This document shows, in pieces, positions 1 through 7,008 of a stretch of 12,047 nucleotides of DNA (positions within the stretch are counted from its first letter, which is position 1; each line of letters starts with the position of its first letter). The translations under genes were made by a program, and so were the position numbers. The notes under the pieces are model-generated. The model saw only the letters and a program-made list of their open reading frames with translations. It did no database searches and was not told the origin of the DNA. This DNA comes from Pseudomonadota bacterium (lineage in GTDB: Bacteria > Desulfobacterota > Desulfovibrionia > Desulfovibrionales > Desulfovibrionaceae): positions 1-12,047 of the forward strand of contig JAEXTU010000128.1 in assembly GCA_023453335.1 (NCBI GenBank), given 5' to 3'.

Positions 1-1013
1 CCGGGGAGGAGGCGGTGGAGGCCGCGCGGCGGCTCTCCCCCGACCTGGTGCTCATGGACATCATGCTCGCCGGCGAGATGGACGGGGCCCGCGCCGCGGC
101 CCTCATCCGGGAGCAGCAGGACGTGCCGGTGGTGTTCACCACCGCCTACGCCGACGAGGAGACCCTGAGCCGGGTCCGGCCCGCCGCGCCCTACGGCTAC
201 CTGGTCAAGCCCTTCGACCGCACGCTCCTGCGGGTGACCATCGAGACCGCCCTGTCCCGCCGGGAGATGGAGGCGCGCCTCACCGAGAGCGAGCGCCGGC
301 TCTCCCACGCCCGCAAGATGGAGGCGGTGGGAGTCCTGGCCGGAGGCCTGGCCCACGACTTCAACAACATCCTCTCGGCCATCATCGGCTATTCGGAGAT
401 GGCCCTGGGCAAGCTGCCCGAGGCCGACCCGGTGCGGCGCATGGTGGACCGCATCCACACCGCGGGGCTGCGGGCGCGCAACCTGGTGGAGCTGCTCCTG
501 GCCTTTGCCCGGCCGGCCACGGGCGAGGCCCGGGGACGCGCCGACCTGGCCGAGGTGGCGGCCGAGGCCCTGCAGCTCCTGGCCCCCTCCCTGTCCCCGG
601 CGGTAGAGGTGCGCGCGGACCTGGGCGCGGGCCGGTTCCCGGTGGCCGCTGATCCCACCCGGCTGCACCAGGTGGTCATGAACCTGCTGACCAACGCCGC
701 GGAGGCGGTGCACGGCGGCGGGGCGCTCACGGTGTCCCTGGGCCGGGACCGGGGGCCGGGCACGGAGCCCGGGAGCGGGGAGCGGGACTGGGTGCTGCTG
801 CGGGTGGAGGACACCGGGCCGGGCATCGAGCCCGAGGTGATGGAGCGGATTTTCGACCCCTTCTTCACCACCAAGCGTCCGGGCCGGGGCACCGGCATGG
901 GCCTGGCCGTGGTGCACGGGGTGCTGCGCAGCCTGGGCGGGCACGTGGCGGTGGACAGCGCCCCGGGCCTGGGCTCGCGCTTCGTCGTGCACCTGCCCGC
1001 GGTGACGGAATGA
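1..1013 (+). CDS. Receiver-first sensor histidine kinase, 5' end missing
   Basis: Cytoplasmic two-component kinase, cut by the left window edge; the frame is open from base 3, so the GTG at 15 is not a trusted start. Counting residues from that GTG: a receiver domain fills about 1-80 and lacks its first strand and acidic pocket, but has phosphoacceptor Asp15 (LVLMDIM), Thr43 and Lys65 (LVKPF). A short linker follows, then the HisKA dimerisation helix with His114 in GLAHDFNN, and a GHKL ATPase domain with N box NLLTNAAEA (223-231), G1 VEDTGPGI (264-271), F box FDPFFTTK (280-287) and G2 GTGMGL (292-297). No membrane segment is visible, so input probably comes through the receiver from another kinase or from missing N-terminal parts. 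The NtrC-type regulator starts 25 bases after its stop and is the likely partner. Confidence 0.93.
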   Translation, partial: GEEAVEAARRLSPDLVLMDIMLAGEMDGARAAALIREQQDVPVVFTTAYADEETLSRVRPAAPYGYLVKPFDRTLLRVTIETALSRREMEARLTESERRLSHARKMEAVGVLAGGLAHDFNNILSAIIGYSEMALGKLPEADPVRRMVDRIHTAGLRARNLVELLLAFARPATGEARGRADLAEVAAEALQLLAPSLSPAVEVRADLGAGRFPVAADPTRLHQVVMNLLTNAAEAVHGGGALTVSLGRDRGPGTEPGSGERDWVLLRVEDTGPGIEPEVMERIFDPFFTTKRPGRGTGMGLAVVHGVLRSLGGHVAVDSAPGLGSRFVVHLPAVTE

Positions 1014-1038
1014 ACCGAAACGGCAAGCCGAGGTGCTC

Positions 1039-2454
1039 ATGGCCCGAGTCCTGGTGATCGACGACGACCAGCTCATCAGCGAGATGATCGCGGACATCGC
1101 GGCCGACCTGGGCCACAGCTGCGAAACCGCGGGCACCCTGGCCCTGGGCCTGGGCAAGGCCCGCGGCGGCGGGTTCGACGCGGTGTTCCTGGATGTGTAC
1201 CTGCCCGACGGCTCGGGCCTGGACGCCCTGGCCGAACTGACCGCCCTGGAGGCGGCCCCGGAGGTCATCGTCATCACCGGCGCGGGCGACGACAGCGTGG
1301 CCGAGCGCGCCATCCGGGGCGGGGCCTGGGACTTCGTGCAGAAGCCGCTCACGCTCAAGACCGTCACCGCGCCCCTCAAGCGCGCCCTGTCCTACCGTGG
1401 GGAAAAGGGTGCGGGCCTGCCCCCGGAGGCGGTGAAGCGCAACGGCATCGCCGGGGACGGCCCGGCCATGCGAGCCCTGCTGGCCCAGGTGGCCCTGGCC
1501 GCGGAGAGCGGGGCCGCGGTGCTGGTGTCCGGCGAGACCGGCACCGGCAAGGAGTTGGTGGCCCGGGCCATCCACGACAACAGCGCGCGGGTCGCGGGCC
1601 CCTTTGTGGTGGTGGACTGCGCCTCCCTGCCCGGGACCCTGGTGGAGTCCATCCTCTTCGGCCACGTGCGCGGGGCCTTCACCGGTGCGGACAAGGACCG
1701 GGAGGGCCTGGTGGCCCTGGCCGACGGCGGCACCCTGTTCCTGGACGAGGTGGGCGAGCTGCCCTTCGCCATGCAGAAGGCCTTCCTGCGGGTGCTGGAG
1801 GAGCACACCTTCCGGCCGGTGGGGGCCAAGGCCGAGCGGGAGAGCGACTTCCGGCTGGTGGCCGCCACCAACCGCGACCTGGAGGCCATGGCCCGGGACG
1901 GCCAGTTCCGGGAGGACCTGCTCTTCCGGCTACGCTCCCTGCACATCGCCATGCCCGCCCTGCGGGAGCGGGCCGAGGACATCGCCGGCATCGTGCGCCT
2001 GCATCTGGCCCGCATGGCCCGACGCGACCGGGTGCCGGAGAAGGATTTCTCCCCGGAGCTGCTCGACGCCCTGGCCGCCTATCCCTGGCCGGGCAACGTC
2101 CGGGAGCTGGTGCAGGCCCTGGAGATGGCCGTGGCCGCGGCCCGGCGCGATCCCACCCTGTACCTCAAGCACCTCCCGGACCCGGTGCGCGTGCACTATG
2201 CCCGCTCCCTGGTGAAGCGCGGGGACCACGGCCCGGCCGGCCCGGCCGGGGAAGTTCGGGCGGCCCGGTCCGAAGACGCGCTCCCGGCCTGGGGCGACTT
2301 CCGCCAGGAGGCCCTGGACGCGGCGGAGCGGGACTATTTCTCGCGGGTCCTGGACGCGGCCAAGGGCGACGTGCGCCGGGCCTGCGCCCTGGCCGGAGTC
2401 TCGCGGGCCAGGCTCTACCAGATGCTTCAGAAGCACGGCATCGTGCGCTCCTGA
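1039..2454 (+). CDS. Sigma-54-dependent response regulator, NtrC family
   Basis: Transcription activator of 471 residues: receiver, AAA+ and Fis-type DNA-binding domains. The receiver (1-118) has acidic pocket IDDD (7-10), phosphoacceptor Asp52 and Lys102. The AAA+ domain has Walker A GETGTGKE (165-172), an intact sigma-54 contact loop GAFTGA (212-217), Walker B GGTLFLDEVGE (230-240) and PWPGNVREL (349-357). A Gly/Pro/Ala-rich linker (about 393-418) leads to a Fis-type helix-turn-helix at about 444-468. I chose ATG 1039 because GAGG at 1030-1033 sits five bases upstream; GTG at 1033 would overlap that site. It should convert kinase phosphorylation into opening of sigma-54 promoters. Its target is not shown by the sequence, but a triple palindrome begins 18 bases after its stop. 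Confidence 0.95.
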   Translation: MARVLVIDDDQLISEMIADIAADLGHSCETAGTLALGLGKARGGGFDAVFLDVYLPDGSGLDALAELTALEAAPEVIVITGAGDDSVAERAIRGGAWDFVQKPLTLKTVTAPLKRALSYRGEKGAGLPPEAVKRNGIAGDGPAMRALLAQVALAAESGAAVLVSGETGTGKELVARAIHDNSARVAGPFVVVDCASLPGTLVESILFGHVRGAFTGADKDREGLVALADGGTLFLDEVGELPFAMQKAFLRVLEEHTFRPVGAKAERESDFRLVAATNRDLEAMARDGQFREDLLFRLRSLHIAMPALRERAEDIAGIVRLHLARMARRDRVPEKDFSPELLDALAAYPWPGNVRELVQALEMAVAAARRDPTLYLKHLPDPVRVHYARSLVKRGDHGPAGPAGEVRAARSEDALPAWGDFRQEALDAAERDYFSRVLDAAKGDVRRACALAGVSRARLYQMLQKHGIVRS

Positions 2455-2471
2455 GTTGCGCCCCGGCCGGC

Positions 2472-2528
2472 TGTCCAGTGGCGTTGGATTTGTCCAATCG
2501 CGCTGGACGATTCCAGGCCGGCTGGACG
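2472..2528. promoter_or_regulatory. Three tandem 19-bp units, each with palindrome TCCA-N7-TGGA
   Basis: Three contiguous units start at 2472, 2491 and 2510. In each, TCCA and TGGA are perfectly kept (2474/2485, 2493/2504, 2512/2523), while the 7-base centre differs every time (gtggcgt, atcgcgc, ggccggc). The outer bases extend the symmetry toward TGTCCA-N7-TGGACR. Fixed arms with free centres are what a dimeric helix-turn-helix protein leaves, so I read this as an operator or upstream activating cluster. The adjacent NtrC-type regulator is the natural candidate binder (inference). No T-tract follows, so a terminator role is unlikely. Confidence 0.65.
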
Positions 2529-2549
2529 CCGAACCCGCGACGTTTTTGC

Positions 2550-2565
2550 AGCATTTCCGATGCCA
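2550..2565 (-). promoter_or_regulatory. Possible sigma-54 (-24/-12) promoter pointing left
   Basis: On the minus strand the sequence TGGCAT-N5-ATGCT matches the sigma-54 consensus TGGCAC-N5-TTGCW at nine of eleven fixed positions, with the obligatory GG and GC at the right spacing (GG at 2564-2563, GC at 2552-2551). It lies 21 bases right of the triple palindrome and would fire leftward through it, antisense to the end of the regulator gene. No gene is visible in that direction, so it may be a chance match. Confidence 0.25.
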
Positions 2566-2675
2566 TGACCAGGCGCCGGCCTGAACGCCCCAGAATCATT
2601 ACCGCCCTATACCGGGTATCCTGGATGGCCCAAACGGCATGATTCTTGATGAGGGGGCAGGGAGAGGTGAGCCCC

Positions 2676-2927
2676 ATGTACGTGCTTCGGCTTCGCAACA
2701 GGTCGGTGGTGCCCCCGGGCAACCGGAACGCGGCCATACCCATCGAGGCGGCCCGGGTGTGCAGCGTGTGCTGGACCGTGCACCAGGCGGACGAGTGCCC
2801 GGAGTGCAAGGCCCGGCAGTGGCGCAATCTCGTGGAGCTCCTGGAGGTGCTGGGTCTGGACCCCTGGGTCTGCTCCCAGGCCCCCTGTGCGGACGAGGAC
2901 GAGAAATCGGAGATCGCGGCCTCCTGA
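2676..2927 (+). CDS. Small cysteine-rich protein, possible zinc ribbon
   Basis: I do not recognise this 83-residue protein. ATG 2676 is preferred over TTG 2646, ATG 2649 and GTG 2667 because AGGTGA (2665-2670), a perfect match to the anti-Shine-Dalgarno sequence, ends five bases before it. It has a basic N-terminus, then two CxxC knuckles (Cys29/Cys32 in CSVC and Cys41/Cys44 in CPEC) only eight residues apart, a helix-like leucine-rich stretch (about 50-61), two further cysteines (66 and 71) and an acidic tail (DEDE, 73-76). The paired CxxC knuckles suggest a structural zinc ribbon, or possibly a redox or metal site. No signal peptide or membrane segment is seen, so it is probably cytoplasmic. 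It has its own terminator, is separated from the regulator by the palindrome array, and could be a target of that system (inference). Confidence 0.75.
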   Translation: MYVLRLRNRSVVPPGNRNAAIPIEAARVCSVCWTVHQADECPECKARQWRNLVELLEVLGLDPWVCSQAPCADEDEKSEIAAS

Positions 2928-2999
2928 GCCGCAAGAGCCAGCCCGCCGGGCCAGCCCGGCAGCAGATACCTGAGGCGTCACCCGACGTCTCCCCCCCAG

Positions 3000-3036
3000 C
3001 CCCCTGCGCGCCGTGCGCGGGGGGTTTCCTTTTCCG
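3000..3036 (+). terminator. Rho-independent terminator after the small cysteine-rich gene
   Basis: A 10-bp stem (CCCCCTGCGC at 3000-3009 with GCGCGGGGGG at 3015-3024, one T-G pair) with a 5-base loop is followed by a T-rich run TTTCCTTTTCC. It lies 73 bases after the stop at 2927 and separates the small gene from the decarboxylase gene, which therefore needs its own promoter downstream. Confidence 0.75.
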
Positions 3037-3056
3037 TTTCATTATCCGCCGCCGCC

Positions 3057-3076
3057 GGCCGGGTTCCCTCCCGGCC
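3057..3076 (+). other. GC hairpin in the leader of the decarboxylase gene
   Basis: A perfect 7-bp stem, GGCCGGG (3057-3063) and CCCGGCC (3070-3076), encloses a 6-base loop, ttccct. No T-tract follows, so it is not an intrinsic terminator. It sits 73 bases before the ATG at 3150, in a stretch (3037-3149) where I see no convincing promoter. In sequence this rich in G and C it could be chance. Confidence 0.3.
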
Positions 3077-3149
3077 CGCGCCGTGCTAGTCCCTGTCCGG
3101 GGCTGCGCCGCGGGGCGCGGGCCCCCAATCCGCCCGAGGAGGTACGTAC

Positions 3150-3968
3150 ATGGTCCGCACCCTGCTCCGCCGCCTGGCCCTGGCCCCGGCCCTGGCCCTG
3201 ATGCTGTGCTGCGCAACCCCGGCCCTGGCCCGGGACCTGCCGGCCCGGGACACCCTGTACCAGGTCTCCACCCTGGACGCCCTCCTGGCCGGGGTCTACG
3301 ACCCGGCGGTCACGGTGGCCGAGGTGGCCCGGCACGGGAACCTGGGCCTGGGCACCTTCACGGCTTTGGACGGGGAGATGATCGTGCTGGGCGGCAAGGT
3401 CTACCAGGCCAAGGCCGACGGGAGCGTGCGGCCGGCCCCGGCCGGCCTGGGCGTGCCCTTTGCCCAGGTGACCTTCTTCGAGCCGGACCTGCGCGTGCCC
3501 GGGATCGACGCGGCCAGCCTGGAGGAATTGGGCGCGGCCCTGGACCGGGCCCTGCCCTCGGCCAACGTGTTCTATGCCCTGCACGCCCGGGGCCGCTTCG
3601 CCGTGGTCAAGGTACGCAGCGTGTCGGCCCAGGTGAAGCCCTATCCGGGCCTGGGCGAGGCGGTGAAGTCCCAGGCGGTGTTCGAGCTGCACGACGTGGC
3701 CGGCGACCTGGTGGGCCTGCGCAGCCCGGCCTCGGCCCGCGGCGAGGGCGTGCCCGGCTGGCACTTCCACTTCCTGTCCGCGGACCGGCAGAAGGGCGGG
3801 CACGTGCTGGCCCTGGGCGTGGCCGGTCTCAGCGCGGACCTGGACCTCACCCCGGCCCTGGCCCTGGTGCTGCCCGACACCCCGGCCTTCCGTGCGGCCA
3901 ACCTCTCCGGCGGCCGCGACGCGGAACTGCGCAAGGCCGAGAGCGACCCGGCCCAGAAGAAGGAATAG
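3150..3968 (+). CDS. budA: Exported alpha-acetolactate decarboxylase
   Basis: Converts alpha-acetolactate to acetoin and CO2 (EC 4.1.1.5). The 272-residue product begins with a signal peptide: basic MVRTLLRR, a hydrophobic core, and a likely cut after Ala27 (PALA/RD). Family motifs are clear: STLDALLAGVYD (40-51), GLGTFTALDGEM (66-77), VPFAQVTFF (102-110), GWHFHFLSADRQKGGH (203-218). His205, His207 and His218 match the zinc ligands 194, 196 and 207 of the Brevibacillus brevis enzyme, and Glu76, Arg156 and Glu264 fall at the spacing of its Glu65, Arg145 and Glu253, so it should be active. GAGGAGG (3136-3142) sits seven bases before ATG 3150. Export means substrate must be met outside the cytoplasm, as with the secreted Brevibacillus enzyme. 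No acetolactate synthase or butanediol dehydrogenase is in the window. A lipoprotein reading of Cys20/Cys21 is unlikely because the preceding residues do not fit a lipobox. Confidence 0.93.
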   Translation: MVRTLLRRLALAPALALMLCCATPALARDLPARDTLYQVSTLDALLAGVYDPAVTVAEVARHGNLGLGTFTALDGEMIVLGGKVYQAKADGSVRPAPAGLGVPFAQVTFFEPDLRVPGIDAASLEELGAALDRALPSANVFYALHARGRFAVVKVRSVSAQVKPYPGLGEAVKSQAVFELHDVAGDLVGLRSPASARGEGVPGWHFHFLSADRQKGGHVLALGVAGLSADLDLTPALALVLPDTPAFRAANLSGGRDAELRKAESDPAQKKE

Positions 3969-3975
3969 ATGGTTC

Positions 3976-3998
3976 CCGCGAAGAGCTCGCGGCTATTT
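3976..3998. terminator. Short hairpin between convergent genes, possible bidirectional terminator
   Basis: A perfect 6-bp stem CCGCGA (3976-3981) and TCGCGG (3987-3992) with a 5-base loop fills the 24-base gap between the decarboxylase stop (3968) and the convergent minus-strand stop (3993-3995). On the plus strand it is followed only by CTATTT, and on the minus strand by no T-run, so any intrinsic termination would be weak. Confidence 0.4.
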
Positions 3999-4436
3999 CC
4001 CGACGAAGCTGCCGCCCACCTTGCCCTCGATGAAGATGGGGCCGCCGGCGGCGAATCCTATCCGGACATTGTCCACATACCACTGGGCGCCGTCGCCCTG
4101 GGGGCTGCCCAGGGCATTGGCGAACATGGCCTTCAGTTCGTTCCTGTCCTGGTCGCTGACAAAGACGATCATCCGGTACCATTTCCCGGTATTGGTGGGG
4201 ACGTAGACGACATCGGCGTTCTTGCCGAAGAATTTCTCCGGGTTCTTGGTGTGCCCGTCGACCAAGATGCCGGGGCGCAGGTTGTTGAACTGGGGAACGG
4301 TGGCCCCCCAGGGGACTCCCGCGTAGCCGGCCGTCAACTTGTCCGGGGAGTCGGTGGTCTGGGCGGCCAGGGCCGTGGCGGCGCAGGCCGTGGCCAGCAG
4401 CAGGGCGACGAGAATTGCCTTCACTCCAGTTCGCAT
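3993..4436 (-). CDS. Small secreted protein of unknown function
   Basis: I do not assign a family. The 147-residue product has a signal peptide: basic MRTGVK, a hydrophobic core, likely cut after Ala24 (ATALA/AQTT). Cys18 follows Ala-Thr-Ala, a poor lipobox, so a lipoprotein is possible but less likely. The mature part contains AGYAGVPWGATVPQF (about 36-50), a GxxWG pattern common in small exported proteins of anaerobes, then a mixed segment rich in aromatic residues, ending in GGSFVGK. Start ATG 4434-4436 is supported by AAGGGGGAG just upstream on its strand. It lies 59 bases downstream of the ligase stop with no strong terminator between, so it may be the last gene of the transporter operon, or separately transcribed. 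Confidence 0.8.
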   Translation of the reverse strand: MRTGVKAILVALLLATACAATALAAQTTDSPDKLTAGYAGVPWGATVPQFNNLRPGILVDGHTKNPEKFFGKNADVVYVPTNTGKWYRMIVFVSDQDRNELKAMFANALGSPQGDGAQWYVDNVRIGFAAGGPIFIEGKVGGSFVGK

Positions 4437-4495
4437 GGTCTCCCCCTTGGCAACTGTTCAGATGCGGGCCAGCGGCGCGGTGGCCGCTTCCCGCG

Positions 4496-5800
4496 CTAGA
4501 ACTTCCGGTTGTCCACCACCCGCTTGGCCTTGCAGGCGTCACCCGCGTAGAGGCTGGACTTCTCCACCAGCTTGACCGCGAAGGATACGCCGATGAGGGA
4601 CTCCAGGGCCTTGGCCACGGCCAGCACCACCTGCTGGTGCTTGCGGATCTCGTCGAAGTACTCGTCGGCCGAGACCTCCACCAGCACGGTGGCGGTGTCC
4701 AGCGCGCCCTCGCGCTCCAGCACGATCTGGTAGCAGGGCTCGATGCCAGGCACGGTGAGCAGCGCCGCCTCCACCTGGGCCGGGAACACGTTGACCCCGC
4801 GCAGGGTGAACATGTCGTCGCTGCGGCCCAGGATGCGGTCCATGCGCACGAAGGTCCGGCCGCAGGGGCAGGACCCGGGCAACAGCCGGGTCAGGTCCCC
4901 GGTGCGGAAGCGCAGCATGGGGAAGGCCTCCTTGGTGAGGGTGGTGAGCGTAAGCTCGCCCTTCTCGCCCGGGGCCACTGGCCGGCCGGTCTGGGGGTCA
5001 ATGACCTCGGCCAGGAAATGGTCCTCGTTCAGGTGCAGGCCGCCCCGCTCCAGGCACTCGGCGGCCACGCCCGGCCCCATGATCTCGGTGAGCCCGTAGT
5101 TGTCCGTGGCGGTGACCAGGAGCCGGTTCTGGATCTCGGCGCGCATGCTCTCGCTCCAGCACTCGGCCCCGAACAGGCCCCACTTGAGGTCCAGGGCGTT
5201 GGGATTGACCCCGGCCTCCTCCATGGCCCCCGCCAGGTACAGGGCGTAGCTGGGGGTGCAGACCAGGGCGGTGGTCTTGTAGTCCTGCATGATCTGGATC
5301 TGGCGGCGGGAGTTGCCGCTGGAGCTGGGGATCACCGAGGCGCCCAGAAGCTCGGCCCCGTAGTGGAACCCGAAGCCGCCGGTGAACAGGCCGTAGTTGA
5401 AGGCGATCTGCACCACGTCGTCGCGGGGCACCCCGCCGGCGGTGAGCACCCGGGCGGCCAGCTTGGCCCAGCGCTTCACGTCGTTCTTGGTGTATCCGCA
5501 GACCACCGCCTTGCCGGTGGTGCCCGAGGAGGAGTGCAGCCGCACCACCTCGCGCAGGGGCACCGCGAACATGCCGTAGGGGTAGTTCTCGCGCAGGTCG
5601 GCCTTGGTGGTGAAGGGCAGCTTGGCCAGGTCGTCCAGGCTGCGGAAGGCCTCGGGGTCGAAGTCCAGCTCCTTGAACTTGCGGCGGTAGAAGGGCACGT
5701 TTTCGGCCAGGCGGAACAGGGTGCTCTGCACCCGCTCCAGCTGGAGCTGGGCCAGCTCGTCCCGGGACATGCACTCGTAGTCGGGCTCGAAGTAGTCCAT
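4496..5800 (-). CDS. paaK: Phenylacetate-CoA ligase family protein
   Basis: Adenylate-forming enzyme of 434 residues, normal length for PaaK: acid + ATP + CoA gives acyl-CoA + AMP + PPi. Visible motifs: P-loop SSSGTTGK (90-97), YGLTE (235-239), RTGD (299-302), and the C-terminal CKAKRVVDNR (423-432) carrying the lysine used in adenylation, probably Lys424. A Cys-Pro-Cys-Gly (311-314) precedes the hinge, as in many PaaK-like proteins. No membrane or signal segment, so cytoplasmic. Start ATG 5798-5800 has AGG seven bases upstream; the open frame further upstream only overlaps the thioesterase gene out of phase. It follows the thioesterase stop by two bases and shares an operon with the Liv-type transporter, pointing to activation of an imported or amino-acid-derived aryl acid. 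The exact acid cannot be read from sequence. Aerobic paaABCDE genes are absent from the window. Confidence 0.92.
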   Translation of the reverse strand: MDYFEPDYECMSRDELAQLQLERVQSTLFRLAENVPFYRRKFKELDFDPEAFRSLDDLAKLPFTTKADLRENYPYGMFAVPLREVVRLHSSSGTTGKAVVCGYTKNDVKRWAKLAARVLTAGGVPRDDVVQIAFNYGLFTGGFGFHYGAELLGASVIPSSSGNSRRQIQIMQDYKTTALVCTPSYALYLAGAMEEAGVNPNALDLKWGLFGAECWSESMRAEIQNRLLVTATDNYGLTEIMGPGVAAECLERGGLHLNEDHFLAEVIDPQTGRPVAPGEKGELTLTTLTKEAFPMLRFRTGDLTRLLPGSCPCGRTFVRMDRILGRSDDMFTLRGVNVFPAQVEAALLTVPGIEPCYQIVLEREGALDTATVLVEVSADEYFDEIRKHQQVVLAVAKALESLIGVSFAVKLVEKSSLYAGDACKAKRVVDNRKF

Positions 5801-5802
5801 GC

Positions 5803-6266
5803 TCAACCTCCGCGCTGCGGACCCTCGGCCCGCCGGATGTTGTACACCGCCCGGCCCTCGGCCAGGATCTGGCTGGGGTCGCCGGCGGCGAAGACCTCCA
5901 CCTGGGCGTTGCCCACCCGGTTGCCCAGCAGCTTCACCGCGCCGATGGCGATGAGGTCGTCCTCCGGGGCAGGGCGCAGGTAGTCCACCCGCATGTCGAT
6001 GGTGGCGATGCGGTCGTCGCGGCGGCAGCAGGCCCACACCGCGCAGCCCCCGCAGGTGTCCACCAAAAACGAGATGAGCCCGCCGTGCAGGGCCGGCCGC
6101 CGCACGTCGCCCACGAATTCGGGCTTGAAGGGCAGGCGCAGCCGGGCGTAGCCGGGCTTGAGCTCGTCCACCTTGAGCCCCAGGTGCACGTGGTAGGGCA
6201 GGGCGGTCTCGATGAGCCGGGCCAGTTCCCGCGCGTCCTCGCGGGACAGGAGCGGATCGGCGTGGG

Positions 6267-6270
<4 letters not shown>
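5803..6270 (-). CDS. paaI: PaaI-type hotdog thioesterase
   Basis: Predicted acyl-CoA thioesterase of 155 residues, cytoplasmic. The hotdog core has the PaaI signature HGG at 62-64 followed by SFLVDTCGG, with Asp71 in the position of the catalytic aspartate of this family, and a second conserved strand TIDMRVDYLRP (90-100). It starts with GTG at 6268-6270, overlapping the livF stop by four bases (GTGA), with GGGAGGAGG upstream inside livF; this predicts translational coupling. The ligase begins two bases after its stop. In the phenylacetate pathway PaaI hydrolyses stalled CoA esters, and the pairing with a PaaK-like ligase suggests the same proofreading role here (inference). The Cys-rich stretch with Cys73, Cys76, Cys81 and Cys82 around the core helix is a curiosity I cannot assign. 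Confidence 0.9.
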
Positions 6271-7007
<737 letters not shown>

Positions 7008-7008
7008 C

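Noticed and set aside
865..1806. Long open frame on the minus strand opposite the kinase and regulator genes
   Set aside because: Antisense shadow of two clearly conserved genes; its residues are a monotone Gly/Ala/His/Gln/Arg mix expected from GC-rich codon bias.
2229..2250. Repeated GGCCC-GGCC runs inside the regulator gene
   Set aside because: They encode a Gly/Pro/Ala linker between domains and are explained by low-complexity coding.
2472..2528. Reading the 19-bp array as a CRISPR or a minisatellite
   Set aside because: Three contiguous units without unique spacers, and conservation confined to palindromic arms; neither a CRISPR nor slippage copying gives this pattern.
2609..2619. Palindrome ATACC-G-GGTAT before the small cysteine-rich gene
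   Set aside because: Single short copy with no promoter boxes at proper spacing around it; not enough to call an operator.
4858..4872. Cys-Pro-Cys-Gly in the ligase as a novel metal site
   Set aside because: A similar cysteine motif is common in PaaK-like ligases, so it is a family trait rather than something new here.
5354..5360. Treating the transporter as a certain branched-chain amino acid importer by name
   Set aside because: Family names alone do not fix the substrate; the ligase gene and altered ligand residues in the binding proteins point elsewhere, so the gene symbols denote family only.
4415..5983. Open frame of over 500 codons on the plus strand opposite the ligase gene
   Set aside because: Shadow of the ligase codons in GC-rich DNA; low-complexity composition and no domain motifs.
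5801..6037. Upstream in-frame extension of the ligase
   Set aside because: It only reads the thioesterase gene in another frame; ATG 5800 gives the normal family N-terminus and length.
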